DNA of 64,000 bases from Mantis religiosa. Taxonomy: Eukaryota > Arthropoda > Insecta > Mantodea > Mantidae. Below the pieces are notes generated by a model. That model saw only the letters and a program-made list of their open reading frames with translations, made no database searches and was not told where the DNA came from. Below are positions 43,852 to 56,904 of this stretch, piece by piece (the stretch's first letter is position 1; each line of letters begins with the position of its first letter). The position numbers and the translations under genes were made by a program. The DNA lies in NCBI GenBank assembly GCA_030765055.1, contig CM060953.1, positions 98,874,701-98,938,700 of the forward strand. The letters run 5' to 3'.

Positions 43852-44100
43852 GGCCACGCCGTGGCTCAGTGGTTAGACCGCTTGGCTCTCACCAAGGCGG
43901 CCCGGGTTCGATCCCAGGCGACCGCAAAGTGAGATTTGTGGTGGACAACACGGCGTTGGGGCGGGTTTTCTCCGGGACCTCCGGTTTCCCCCGCCATTTC
44001 ATTCCACCGGTGCTCCATCTTCATCTCATGCATCATCAGTGTCACCGCCTGCGGTGCCGTATGTAGTAAAAGCGGGCGTTAAACACTACACACTTTTTTT
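43852..44100 (+). mobile_element. SINE family 3, full-length copy
   Basis: tRNA-Glu-like head: box A GTGGCTCAGTGGTTAGA, anticodon arm CTTGGCTCTCACCAAGG (loop with CTC), and box B GGTTCGATCCCAGG. The body contains GGTTTTCTCCGGGACCTCCGG and ATTCCACCGGTGCTCCATC. The tail AGCGGGCGTTAAACACTACACAC is followed by T(7). Perfect 12-bp target duplication GAATCTCTGGAT (43840-43851, 44101-44112). Confidence 0.93.
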
Positions 44101-44204
44101 GAATCTCTGGATCAGATACAGAATCAAGGATGGGTAATCATTTCGATGCCTGGTTTGACAGTGAGAGAAGTATCCAGGGGGAAACGAATGATAAAAGAAA
44201 GATG

Positions 44205-44372
44205 ATAATTCAGCAATTGGTGAAATGATGGCGGGGGAAATCGGAGATCCCGGAGAAAACCCGCACCTTCAACGTGATGCCCACCACAATTCTCACATGC
44301 GGTCGCCTGGGATCAAACCCGGGCTGCCTTAGTGAGAGTCAAGCGGTCTACGCTCGGCCACGGAACGATCCA
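44205..44372 (-). repeat. SINE family 3, diverged fragment
   Basis: Minus-strand relative of the copy at 43.9 kb, covering the body and tRNA-like head (GGTCGCCTGGGATCAAACCC, TTAGTGAGAGTCAAGCGGTC). The tail is missing and divergence is higher. Confidence 0.8.
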
Positions 44373-44429
44373 TGTTATGATACTCCCCGAATTAAAAAGG
44401 ATATTTTTATAAAGTAAAAGAAAATATAT

Positions 44430-44531
44430 CTCTCTCTCTCTCTCAGCATGAATTGATGTGTGTGAAAGAGAGAAAGAGAGAGAGAGAGAGTGTGTGTGTG
44501 TGTGTGCGTGCGTGCGTGCGTGTGTGTGTGT
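44430..44531 (+). repeat. (TC)n, (AG)n and (TG)n compound microsatellite
   Basis: TCTCTCTC at 44430, then AGAGAGAG from about 44475, then TGTGTG/CGTGCGTG to 44531. Confidence 0.9.
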
Positions 44532-46470
44532 ACAGCATCATTAAAAACAAAATCAGTTAATTGTCAAACTTGGTATTGAAGTTCAGCATCTTCTAAGGAT
44601 ACGACTCGAACAGACGATACTTTAGATTAAATATATTTTTTTGAAATATTGATATTGTTGCTCTAACGATTTTGATTAAAATACCATGTGCTTAAGATAC
44701 ATGGGTCATTCAAAAATTAGTGGCAACACTAATTTGGCATTTGGCGCTATTAGCGGTAAATCATATAAGACTGATAACAATGAAAAATAAGAACATCAAT
44801 GTTGGTTAGCTGTAAGTTTGAAGAAAATGTTATTTGATAAGACATTTTTAGTAAGTTTAATTGTAGGCTGTTATCGTTAGTGCTCTAAATATATTTAGTA
44901 AGTAGGAACAAAGATGGTTCATTAATATTCAGGTTACAATTACTTCTAAGCTCAGCAATAATGTGACTGCTTCAGAAATATTTTATTTGCTGTTAATTCA
45001 AATGCTACCACTAATTATATTGAATGACTTAAGTATTATCATGATAAACAAAATCTATATTTTGAATTTTCCGGGAATATTCTCGGAAGTCCTAACTATG
45101 GATGACTTTTGTATTAATTGGTAAACTAGATAGACAAAATCTTACCACAAAACAAAATGTAGATGTTGTTAAAACATACAATTTATGTCCCATATATCTT
45201 TAGTTTTTCTTTTCCCTTTGGTGGAATGAACCACTTCAGAGAAATTTCTTGTTATATATTTCAGATTTTCAATACTTCTACTTTACTGAAATCTTTCTTT
45301 CTCTATATCTCTACTTCACTGTTCCTCTATTCCTCTCTCTGTTTTCTCCTTTTTCTTTGTTTCCTTATTCCTTTCTTTCTCTCAATTTTTAAGGAGAACT
45401 GAATTTCAAATGTATCGCTAGCCGATCAGCTGTGCTCTTGTATCGGTATCGCTTATACCTACTTATACCCATTCCCTTTTACCTACAAAATAATTAAGAA
45501 TAAGATAATTTGTGCAAAGGTTTGCCTAGATTAACATAAAATGGATAGAGGAATACGCGTTTGTAACAATTATTTTGTGCAAGAGCAGAGAAAGTGCACA
45601 CATGTTTTGTACTGGACGCGCGCACGCGCACGCACACGCACACACACACAGGCTTTCTTTCTGAAACTTTGACGCTCTGAAGTTACATTCGCAACACTTT
45701 ATCCACCAATATTTACTGTATATCTTCCAAAACTATTCGTACAACACTTTATTATTTGAAATAAAAGTGTGCATAAATAGTAGCAGTATTATTCGTTTGT
45801 TTAAATGTACAGGACGAATAGCAATAGTCTAATGTGTATTGGATACTGGCGTTCAAATACGTTTTATCGAACTCAAGTTGGCAGTACTTCAAAAAGTGAT
45901 ATAAAATATTGAAAAATTCAAATCAGTTAAATGTGCAATTGTTTGGTGAAATGCAACACTTGCTTTATCTGCTAAGCACATAGCAAAGAAAGTAACACCA
46001 GATTATCTAGATTGTGCGGGTGGGTGGACAAACAGGAAGACGGCGATGGAACGTTATGAATGAAGACTGGGTTAAGTATTGCATTGAGCAGTGTGAGAAA
46101 ATCCTACAGGAAGGGCGTGGTGATAATTTGGGTAGGAAGAAATAGACACGGCAACACTGGAATTCCTTTAATCCCATGCTTGGCCACAAACAGCACCCGC
46201 CAAGCACCAAGGTCAGGTTTGACAACTACAGGTACCGCAGACCACATCGGCTATGGATTCAATGCTGGCAACTTTATTTCCCTATACAGCCAGCAGAATG
46301 GATTATCTCAAGCTGCACCGGAGCCTTCTCTCATTTTGTTTTGTGGATCTATGTAAATTCAGATTCACAGTGAGTGATATCTGCCATCAAGTTGGTCTTT
46401 GTTATCCGGAGTTACGATGAGCTGCACTTTGCTGTCAAAAATGAAAACATTAAGCCGAAGCTTCGATTAG
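44532..46470. other. No recognisable gene
   Basis: AT-rich. A pyrimidine-rich tract lies at about 45285-45385 and an alternating CG/CA run at 45617-45651. Plus frames at 46060-46373 overlap each other and carry no motif. Confidence 0.5.
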
Positions 46471-46735
46471 ACCTTTTTTTTTTTTAATTTGTTCCATCGC
46501 ATTTAACTGCAATGGTCATATTGGCGGCCGTTCTCCTTTGGAACATATCGCAGGTGTTAACTCGTATTCGTTTGATTTTATTCATTAGATCACGCACACA
46601 TTCGCACTCTCATTCATACTTCCAGACTCTGGGGAAGGTAAGGAATTAACCCCACTCCCACCGCCGGGAATCGAGCCCGTGACCCCTAGCATGACAGGCA
46701 GGTTCTCTACCGACTGAGCTATGGGGCCAGCCAAT
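46471..46735 (-). mobile_element. SINE family 2, full-length copy
   Basis: Minus strand: head GGCTGGCCCCATAGCTCAGT with box A, an anticodon-arm segment CTGCCTGTCATGCTAGG reminiscent of tRNA-Asp (GTC), B box GGGCTCGATTCCCGGCGG, the shared body, and an A-rich tail (T run at 46475-46486 on the plus strand). Target duplication not clear. Confidence 0.85.
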
Positions 46736-47589
46736 TAAACTTATCATTAAGAAACACGCACTGCTGATTAAGCAAACTAACACTGAAGTTTAGGAAAGGG
46801 AAGAGAAAACTCGCATATGTTCCTTTATATGAATACACATATCAGGTTCTACAAACGCTTCATATTAACCATTAAGTTTTGACAATTTTATTTCCCATTT
46901 TGTTGTAGCTACCAAGATACAAATAACGAAGGAGTAGTAAAATGCTTAAAAGTGGGCCATGCTCGCCATCAAATTTCATGATTACATTGGCACCGCAACA
47001 AACAATAAATGTGTACAACACAAAAAGAAAGTGAGTGTATTCGTCGCCAGGAAAGCTTCAGGTCTTAGAATTTAATTGTATCTATAACACGCCAAAATAA
47101 AGCAGTGGCGTGGCGTGGATGATTCATAAGTGTCGCCGGTTGCTTCAGACTTGATCTGAGGAGTAGTCGCGAATTCTGAGAGTTTCCAGGTTAATATTAT
47201 ATACATTGTCTGCAATTGTATAGCAAAAACAAATCTAAATATATAAATACAAATTACAGCAATATACCTTATTTAAAATATATTTACAATATCTCTTATT
47301 TAGTGTATATTTGTATTCCAGATGAAGTCGCCGATTCTTCTAAAAATTTAAAATTTAAAAAACGACACATCAATGACATAATTTTCAAATGTTGCTTGCT
47401 GTTGCCTTTTAAGTTTATCAAGCAATAACTTTTCCACTGATGTCAAGGATCGATTTCAAAGGTTTTCGATCACAGTATCACAGTCACTTTTACCCGCAAC
47501 TTCTCCTTATTGCACTTTCAACATTATATCGTTCACCATTTTACTGCTATACGTGAAGAATTAACACTAAAACTCAAGGTTTGCGTTTT
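46736..47589. other. No recognisable gene
   Basis: AT-rich spacer upstream of the LINE. Nothing recognised. Confidence 0.5.
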
Positions 47590-47916
47590 CACTGCACTGG
47601 CAACAAAGTCAACATGAAATGGTATAATGATAGCTTAGCTTTGATTAAAGAACAGTGTTTACGAGTTTATGATAGATTGACTATTACAAAGGATCCTAAT
47701 ATGAAATAAAAATATAAAGAACTGAAAACTAAATATATGGCAGAGATTAAAAAAGCTAAAATAAAATATAATTCTGATTTGATACAAAGCTACCAAAATA
47801 AGTCTACATCTATGTGGTGGACTATTAAACAAAATAACATGGACAGGTCGATAGTAAATCCAATTAATTTGACACGTGATGAATTTAATTCTTCATTTTT
47901 AAACAAAGTTAAGGAC
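47590..47916 (+). pseudogene. LINE ORF2 linker fragment (left of Penelope)
   Basis: Encodes the linker between endonuclease and reverse transcriptase of a Jockey/CR1-like LINE: NMKWYNDSLALIKEQCLRVYDRL, then after a stop AKIKYNSDLIQSYQNKSTSMWW and DEFNSSFLNKVKD. The W.VIKQ-like and F..YFL.-like spacing is typical. It is cut at 47916 by a Penelope-like element. The matching downstream piece is at 49413-50700. Confidence 0.7.
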
Positions 47917-48678
47917 TCCTTAGAATTGATAAATCACCTACAGAAGTACAACATCCCGGAAAATCACATACTAGTTTCTTTTGACGTTAAGGCAATTTTT
48001 ACAAGCATTCCAGTAGAAAAAATACCTACATTCCTCAAAAAATGGCTAACCCAGACTACAACGGACCCCAGAGAAATAGATGACATTATCAATCTTACAG
48101 ATTTATGCATAAGGAATAATTACTTCATGTTTAACCAAAAATTCTACAGACAATCAAAAGGATTAGCTATGGGGAGCCCACTTTCGCCTATTTTATCAGA
48201 CCTATACATGAGCTATTTTGAAACACACATAGTAAAGGCCTTCCCACAGATTTATACATTTTGGCAGAGATATGTTGATGATGTTTTTGCTATCATTCCG
48301 GAAAAACTTAGAGAAGATTCTCTAAAATTACTAAACCTGCAAGATAATCACATCCAATTTACTATGGAAGTAGAAAGAGGCAACACCCTACCCTTTTTGG
48401 ACCTCAAGATAACTAGAAATCGTCATGGTGCAGATTTTGGAATATACAGGAAGCCCACACACATAGATAATTACATAAAGAAAAATGAATACAACCCAGT
48501 TTCACATCAGCTAGCTGCCTTTAGAAGTCTAATTCACCGGCTATACAACATCCCACTGAGTAAGGATGAATTTTTGAAAGAACAACAACACATAAAAGAT
48601 ATAGCGGTATTAAATGGATTCAACCCAGCCATCATAAGGAACATGATGAAGAGAAAAGAAAAACTGAAGATAATATAA
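47737..48678 (+). CDS. Chimeric ORF: LINE linker fused to Penelope RT
   Basis: Longest open frame in the window (313 codons). The first 60 residues, ending at KVKD (47916), come from the interrupted LINE. Residue 61 on is Penelope reverse transcriptase: ILVSFDVKAIFTSIPVEKI (first catalytic Asp), SKGLAMGSPLSPILSDLYM, the active-site YVDDVFAI (about 48270), LPFLDLKITR, and YRKPTHIDNYI (the thumb-like block of Penelope). It ends at the stop at 48678, before the endonuclease. All core catalytic residues of the palm are present. The fusion is probably an accident of insertion, and expression is unproven. Confidence 0.85.
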   Translation: MAEIKKAKIKYNSDLIQSYQNKSTSMWWTIKQNNMDRSIVNPINLTRDEFNSSFLNKVKDSLELINHLQKYNIPENHILVSFDVKAIFTSIPVEKIPTFLKKWLTQTTTDPREIDDIINLTDLCIRNNYFMFNQKFYRQSKGLAMGSPLSPILSDLYMSYFETHIVKAFPQIYTFWQRYVDDVFAIIPEKLREDSLKLLNLQDNHIQFTMEVERGNTLPFLDLKITRNRHGADFGIYRKPTHIDNYIKKNEYNPVSHQLAAFRSLIHRLYNIPLSKDEFLKEQQHIKDIAVLNGFNPAIIRNMMKRKEKLKII

Positions 48679-49400
48679 AAAAATACCACTCTCACACCAC
48701 TTAAAAACACAAATTGGCAATATACAAAATTCACCTACCATCCATGGGCTTTTAGAAAATTTGAACGAATCTTTAAAAGACTAAACTTAAAACTAGCACC
48801 CCAAAACAAATTCAGTCTGAGGAACCTGCTAAATAAACCACTGAAAAATACAATCCCCAACAATTTGAAATCAGGAATTTATCAGATTAATTGTGAAACC
48901 TGTGAAAAAAGCTACATAGGAAAACCTAAGAGAAACGTGTTAACCAAGCAAAAAGAACACCAGAGGAACATTAAGTTGAAACAAACAGAAAAATCTGCAG
49001 TTTCACACCATTTTTGGACAGAAAACCACAACATTGGCCACAACATTAAACTGTTAAAATCTTTAAGTACACCCATAGAATTGGATATTTGAGAAAAAAT
49101 ATTCATAAACAAAAACCGTGATAAAGTTATAAATTTTGAAATCCCGGCATTAAATGAAGTATTAAAACTTAGTGCCCCTAACACCAGATGGCAGAGTGAT
49201 CGGAGCTCCGTAGTAGTGGAAGAAGAGGAAGGTTCATTTAGTCACCAAACAGCTGAGGATGAGATCGAATGATCTTGAAAACGTTTCAATTATACAACAA
49301 CAAGTAAGTGAAGTTTGAGTGTAAACATAGTGACTCATAAATCAAACTTAAATATGAAGAATACTTCACTGTCAATAATGCTTCTGCTTTTAATATTTAT
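47917..49400 (+). mobile_element. Penelope-like element, 5'-truncated
   Basis: Contains the Penelope reverse transcriptase palm and a GIY-YIG endonuclease, in that order, the layout diagnostic of EN+ Penelope-like elements. It lies between direct repeats AAAGTTAAGGAC (47905-47916, 49401-49412), a candidate target duplication, inside a LINE ORF2. The N-terminal part of the Penelope protein is missing. Confidence 0.85.
48865..49180 (+). pseudogene. Penelope GIY-YIG endonuclease remnant
   Basis: SGIYQINCETCEKSYIGKPKRNV carries the GIY...YIG pair and a CxxC of the Penelope-type insertion; HQRNIKLKQTEKSAVSHHFW carries the following His-rich block. A stop at 49090 precedes EKIFINKNRDKVINFE, which includes the catalytic-type Glu. 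The endonuclease is in a different frame from the reverse transcriptase (shift near 48680). It would nick target DNA for priming. Confidence 0.85.
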
Positions 49401-49412
49401 AAAGTTAAGGAC

Positions 49413-50700
49413 ACTGTTAACTCTGTCCCAATGCTATCAACGATATGGACTATTATTTATGTAAGTTCACAAAAGCAAATTCTAATGAGCAACACTTTGT
49501 ATTTAATTCGGTAAGAGCTGAAGAGGTCTACAAAGCCATACTTGAATTAAGTGATAGTAAATGTATAGATATTTACTATTTGAATTCCAAAATTTTAAAA
49601 TTAGCAGCTTTTCCGAAGTCTTAGCATACGTATTGAATGAGTGTATACAAAATGGGTTATTTCTGGATTAGTTGAAGATCGCCTACGTAATTCCAGTCTA
49701 CAAAAAGGGATCCATATTCGATTATAATAATTAGACCTGTTTCTATTATCCCTGTTTTAGCCAAATATCTGAAACAATTATAAATAACTAAATACTAAAA
49801 TATTTCGAGCATAATTTACTCTTTCGCGAAAATCAATTTCGGTTTAGGAAAGATACAGGTACTGAGCGAGCATTTCAACAATTGATTAAACTGTGTGTAA
49901 TGAGTACTGAAAAAGTTGAAGGATGTAAATAGCTTTTATGACATGTCAAGAGTTTTCGAAACTATATCACATGACATTTTATTGAATAAGTTAACAGGTT
50001 TAAAACCGTTTTTTATAATGATCAGTTTTCGCAGTATTTATCTGTGTTCAATGGTGTACCCCAAGGACATTATTGGATCCAATATTGTTTATCATCTATA
50101 TTAATGATATTCCTTTTTCAATCAACAGTACCTATTAATAGAAGTCTGTTTTTGTTTGCTGATGATATTGCAGTGAACACTGAAATGGTTACCGCTGAAC
50201 TAAATTCTGTAGATTTGATAATTAGTGATTGGTGTGCTACAAATTGCTTGAGCTTAAACCATGGAAAAACTGAAACGCATTCTATTCAATTAAATTGTAA
50301 GTATAATAGTGGAAACGATATGAAACTTTTAGGCATTATAATAGAATCTAATCTAAAATGGAAGACGCATATTAAATAATTTGTAATAAATTAACTACTG
50401 GAATTTTCATGTTATGGAAATTAAGAAACAGTATAAGTTTAATAGTATTAAAGGTGATCTATTTTACTTATATGCATACTCATTTAGCATATGCTATAAT
50501 TGTATGGGGACACGATCCCAACATCAAATACTGATTCTACAAAAGAAAGCAGTAAGATTAATGTGCAATGACAAACATAGAACATAGGAAAACATGACAA
50601 ACATAAGAAACTGAACATTTTGACAGTTACATCGTTATTTATCTTATAGTTTCTATTATATGTTAAAAATAATATTGAAAGTTTCCTTTAATTATTAGTT
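49413..50700 (+). pseudogene. LINE reverse transcriptase, right of Penelope
   Basis: Continuation of the LINE at 47590-47916. Early reverse transcriptase sequence (RAEEVYKAILELSDSKC, about 49510-49560; then VIPVYKKG-like at about 49690) is followed by NGVPQGH (about 50050), FLFADDIAVNTEM with the catalytic ADD (about 50160), CATNCLSLNHGKTE (about 50235), and MKLLGIIIESNLKWKTHIK (to 50379). A C-terminal WG..LLILQKKAVRLMC-like block lies at about 50510-50560. Numerous frame changes and stops. Jockey/CR1-like by motif spelling. Confidence 0.75.
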
Positions 50701-53394
50701 AATTAATTTTAAAATTTTAACTATATTCTGAGTTACTTATGTATGTGAATTTCATATATTGACACTGCTATGCATTCTAATGATGTCTCAGCAATAATAA
50801 AATTACAAACTTCAAAATAAAATACAAATTTCCAGCTTGCCTCGCAGTCTTGGACATTCCACACGTGTCTGTAAGCTACAAGTTTGCCGGTGAGCACACT
50901 GGCTATTTAGTACTGCAGAATGTTAGTTGACCGGTCTCGGGGGATCGGTCACAAATTAACCAATTGAAATCTGAAAGTAAAATCGCTTGAACTTTCAATT
51001 ATTCTTTGAAAAAAAAAAAAAAAAAAATTGGATAAACTTTTTTCAATTTATTAGCTGTTGCAGGTGGCAACATTAACGCCCCGCCACAGAGTTTGTTGTT
51101 GTTGTCGTCGTCGTTATTTATTAATCCATTATTTCCAAAATATTCCGAAAGTTACGTTCTCTTGTAATAATGATAGATTGATCATCAATAAATGCGGACT
51201 TAACAGTTACATTTTCATTTAAATTTTGAGTGTACGTTATTTGCAGCTTCTAAAATGAATAAAAGGAAATTTTGGAGGGAAATGTCTTAGGGTAGTTATT
51301 TCCCCAACATACACCAGAAAATGGAAAAATGTCATTAGGGTAAGTGAATCTGACTGCATTTTAAATTATGACTTCGGCTTACGAGTGGAGTGCGTGAGTT
51401 GATGACCTCGACCACTTATATTTAACATATTGTCTTACCCCTATCGGTTAATTTGCGTGCCATTATTTTAAATTACAGAAATTGCATTGTTTCTACATCC
51501 CCCTACAACTTGGTTATACCTTTCCTCTTAAAATATTATACAATTTCGCTCGCCTTTTGTGTAATGTTTGATGCCTCAGATTTTCTTTCAAGCATCCGTA
51601 TTGGAGTGAAGAAACAGCATCGAGGCATGAGATGACCCTCCCGGAAATAAATTTGCTCTTCATATAAGCATATGAAATTCAAACCATTCACTTTCAATCA
51701 AAGTAATTGTACGTTTGAAAGTTAAACGGAGTATCATCGGATCACGGAGGTTTAGTATTGTTTTCTATAGTATGGGAATGGAGTATAATATTATACATTC
51801 AGTCTTGAATCCAGGAAGACGGCTTTGCAACATTCAAGCTCTTCTCTTTCTGGCTATTGATCAAATCTGCGCCGCTTTGATTACTAGTCAGAAGACAACA
51901 TATTTCAAATTTTAATCGCACATTAATTTCTTTTAAGTACAGTACTGTGAAGGTAAGGAACGGAAGATGTTTATAATCATTAATGTTGGATACAACAAAT
52001 AAAGAAAACTCACATGGAAATCCTTGGAGTGTTCCGTTGCAGTGTCTCTCTTTCTCACCTCTCATGTGTTTATAACAGAATTTTTCTATTTGTAGACATT
52101 ATTATATGCGATATAGCTCCCAGAACAAAGTAATCCTAAGTCTCGAAGTGAATGCGATTCAGATATTGTTGTTTAGTTTGCAGAGTACTCCTTACATTTT
52201 AGACTACGTTTCCTCCTATCTCGCAGACCTCAAAATCTCAGAGCACTTGTAGTTTGAAAACAGCCGAGCCACATGATGTAAGCTGTCCTGGCAAAGTAAC
52301 GATAACTGAAGAAGGGAGAGAGGCAAATGATCGCACACTTTTTACATGCTTATACATTAGCTACAACATGATGCTATGAATTTTGTAACACTTCGGTTTA
52401 ATAAATTACTGATGTTTTTCCATACTTATTATAAAGAAGTTAGTGCAGTTAAAGCTGGCGTTGCAAAACTCTGCACAATCATGCGCCAAAGATGTGATAA
52501 ACAGCATTTCTTGTCCTACTGTCTCACCACCAAAAGAATGCGACGAGAGGAATGTTTCTATCGTCCCCATCATGTTTATGTACACTAGCATATGATTCAA
52601 TGTCGCGAAAAGCAATGCTGCCACATTTGCTCTATGCGTGGACATTTACTTCTTAGAAGATCCACGTAAACAATAAATAGCCATGGCACGAGAACTGATA
52701 GAATGAGAGAGAAAACAGGGGAGGTGTTGCAATGCTGTCTTTGACAACTGTCATTTGTTATTTCTTTGATTCCATTGGCGTAAGTGACACACTCATTCGT
52801 AAGCAACTGCCGGGAGTATAGGCCGTGCAATGGTTCTTGAACATTGAAATACTTAAATGAAAGCTTTGATGTGTTTCTTACCTGTTTTCCCTAGCCTTCA
52901 GTGATAGTAATATCTCATTGCGATGACTTCACTCTCTCAAGTACCACTGGTTTACTTCATAAGTGGTACAGTCTCCAACAAATTAAATACTATAGCTCCA
53001 GAATGGTTTTTCAATTACAACTTAATACTGAGTTAGACAATTTTGCCTTTAATCATATTTTAATTCTTCTACGCCTGACATATATTGGTCTGTTGAATTA
53101 TTATCATAGTCATCCACGATGAGTTCCCATTCCATTGTCTTCAATTGTAATTTTTTCAAATTTTTCTTCCGTTAGTGCATCTTTTTCTGTTCTATTTTCA
53201 TCCACATGGTGGCATACCTTTTTGCATTATTATTTGTCCAAATTGCTCAAATCTTTTGCGGCACAAAATTTCGCTTTTCATTTTAAAGGTTACATTTCTC
53301 ATTGTTTGGCATCTGTCCAAGGCATCAGATCCGGATGTTACGAAGGAAGCCTTAAGGTTGTAATGTAATATTCCAATAATATTTGGCAAATCAA

Positions 53395-53512
<118 letters not shown>

Positions 53513-55934
53513 TTGGCTTATTGGCTGTTTTGGTGCTATTCTCTTCAAACGGGATATTGCGATTTTGTAACCAAGAAAGCACATATGTTCTTAAACAACT
53601 TGATGTTGGAGACTTATCTACTTGTGTATTATGGTAATAGGCAGTATCTATTGTTAGCATCGAGTTGAAGGGAGCATTTGGAATAAACACTATGTGTAAC
53701 ATTTAACACAATTTTTAGTATTCATGTCTTTATGAACAGTTAATATGCGTATATTACTGTCACAGTATCTTACAGTTAACTCTACTTGGAGGGTGGAGGG
53801 TGACAGACGATTCACACGCATATTGTATAAAGTAACAGTGGTGATAAGTTTGCTGAGTATATAGAGCTGAAAGGAGACAGAACAGAGAGGTCAGACCTAG
53901 GCTCGCTGACTATTCTATAGGCGTAGGTCAGTGTTCTAGAAAAATTGCGCGAATTATAAACAGTGCTTGCGGTGTGTTACCTGAGGCAAGGTGCATGTTA
54001 AACATTCCTGTGACACAGTAATAATACATATCCATTAAGTCTGGCAGCACACTTTACACACATCATATCTCAGGCCCCGGTCGCTCTCTTCCCGTGGTCA
54101 TAGAATATACAATAAAGAGTACGTACGACCGCTGCTTTCCAATTTGCATCTTCTCTGACCTTGAAGTATCGCACACAGCAATATCACTCACAGCGCCACC
54201 TGTCGCTTTTACGCTAACTGTATCACTAATACTGGAGGCGGCAGTTTATGACTCATCATATGCATTGCCCTTGTTACGGTAATATTGCCAGTATTGCGAT
54301 TGTGGACACGAACTCGGAACCTTAATCAGTAGAGCAGATTGAGTACTGCTACTTTGTATTACTATTTTGCAATATGCTCTTCACTTAAGACTAAAAATGG
54401 CTAAGCGAAGTTGCAGAGTAATTTCTTAAAATTTGAATTACTATTTAATTAACGTATTTTTCTCTCTCCGTTCTTTATGACATTACAAGGATCCAGAACA
54501 TTTTTACACGAATACTATTTATCACCTCATTTCATACTGACCTGACTATTCCTAATAATTAATGGATGAAATATACCCCGATATTCACGCAAATTTAGTG
54601 TAATATCTAACCTCTTTAACCTCCCCCCGACAATATTAAAAATTCTGGAAATACTTCTGCATAGTCTACAAGCATCCTTTAAATAGAACTCCTCCGTCGA
54701 GATTGTCGCGTAACTTTTTATAGAAAAATTGTAGCAGGTAAAATATTAAATCTTCGTACTTTCTCATTGGTCCCGGAGTTACCTAAGAACATAAATGGCA
54801 CACAATTTTTCACTTGATTCAGAAACCATTAACATATACAACGAAATAGAGTTGATGATGGTTTCATGCTCCCAGAACATATAGTAAACCGCGTTGGAAA
54901 ACAGATATGTTTGTGACTGTCTAGAAAAAATAATACAGAGCCTCGATTGCTACTTACTTCAGGCTAATTATATTTCTCTACACAATACGTGCTCAGCATT
55001 TGCAATGGATAACTGCTCAGTTTCAAAAAACATTTCGTATTTTTATTTGCAAGTAACTGTGAAAATATACGTATCGAAATGAAAGCATGAAAGTTACCCG
55101 TTAGCGAATTTTAAAGCAATATCATGAAGAAAATATCTTATCTTTACCCTTAAACTGTGTTGCCGTAGGGGTCAATGAAACCATTCATTGCGGCCATTTG
55201 CTAGGTCTGCCTCTCGCCTTTGTTTAGCTCAAGTGTGTTTCATATTCGGGAAGAGTAATCTAATCAATCGCAAGTTCCCAGAGGCTGCAGCATGTGCCTT
55301 CATACTGTTCTTGAACAGCTGCCATTGATTAACTATCTTCATCTAAGGACAGATCTGATTACTGTCCGGGAAAACATATTACGAGCCTTTGCACCTTTCT
55401 GCTAATACACACTTAACACACTTGCGTCGCGGTTTGTGGTTAATAGAAACAAACTTATTTTATGGGATAAAATTTTGGCAGATGCATCATCTTTTCCCTA
55501 GATGGCTAAGTAGATAACACATTTTGCACGGTATTATGAAAATTCATTTCATACTATGTCTCAGTTCGGTATTTTGCCGTCTTGTCAACAATATTGTAAA
55601 TTCAGAAATGGGGCGCCAGTTTCACGATCTGTTACAATTGTAATTTTAAAAGTAACGAAAGGTAAAGAAGACGTGGACAAATCCTCCTTATTATGTTTCA
55701 ATCTACCAACTACTCTCCCACAGATGGTCCCGCAATGAGAGTAATGTGTATACCAACTTCAACAAAACATATGTAAATATTTAATTAATAAATAACATTC
55801 GGCATAGTCCAAAATAACGTATAGGTTATAACTATTTCTGGGATTAGTTTGGACATTTTGGCCTCAGCTACACTTCGGCCGAAAATACAATTCATCCTTG
55901 AAACGTTCCTTTCAATTCTTGTAATGTAAATACT

Positions 55935-55938
<4 letters not shown>

Positions 55939-55972
<34 letters not shown>
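55939..55972 (+). repeat. (AT)n microsatellite
   Basis: About 17 AT units. Confidence 0.95.
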
Positions 55973-55976
<4 letters not shown>

Positions 55977-56904
55977 GCCTAACAAGTTACTTTTATTTTT
56001 GAAGTTGAAGAATATAGAGAGAAAAAAAAATCTCGAATTCTGAACTAGGATTGTACGATTCTTGAAATCGTTTAGATCACTCAGATGTTTTGCAAAATTT
56101 TAAAGTTATCAGCACAGGTGAAGTCTAAACAGACATTGAATTTGGAGAAATGTGAAGTATCTTTGTTGTGCGATTGACGTCATAATGATAACTTTACTTC
56201 GAAGGCCTTCCTCGCTATTACATTTCTAGTATAAAATGTTTTCACTGTGCCAAAGTATTCAGATTATTGAGATGTGTCAAATTTGCAAGGAAAGATGGCT
56301 GCATATTCATTTTTAGCTCTTAGTTGTGGCATGGATTAATTCTTTTTCTCCATGAAAACCTCACCTTATTTAACTAACGTACCTCACAATGATAAAGTAT
56401 ATCACTATATTGACTGACACGTTCTGAAAGATGTGTTGTGAAGTTAAGCTAGTTACGTATTTTCGATCTATTGTAATTCTAATCCTAAAACATACACCCC
56501 TTATATTACTGAAATTAATGTCTCTATCACAAAGTTTCCGTATTGTTTGCTGCGATGTATAGTACTAATGTGTTTCCGAAAATTCAAATTCTTCAATTTA
56601 TGCTTCAGACGACCTACTTCCCGCCGTTGCCGGTGCTCTGCTGTAGTATCTGTCAGCACTTTATCCTATGGTAAAATTAAACTTTAAAATTGCTTCTATA
56701 ACACAAGTTTAAATATCTAAAACAGTAGTTGTCCCTTCCGTTGGAATCAGTTCTTATAATAATTATTCTTCCCTTACTGCAAGTACATTAACTCAACCAA
56801 AAAAAAAAAAAAAAAAAAAGCTAGCTGGGATGTGTCTATGACATAAGACTTTCATCTACTGTCAAAGAATAACCCATCTGCTACGTTCATTAGCTATACC
56901 TGCT

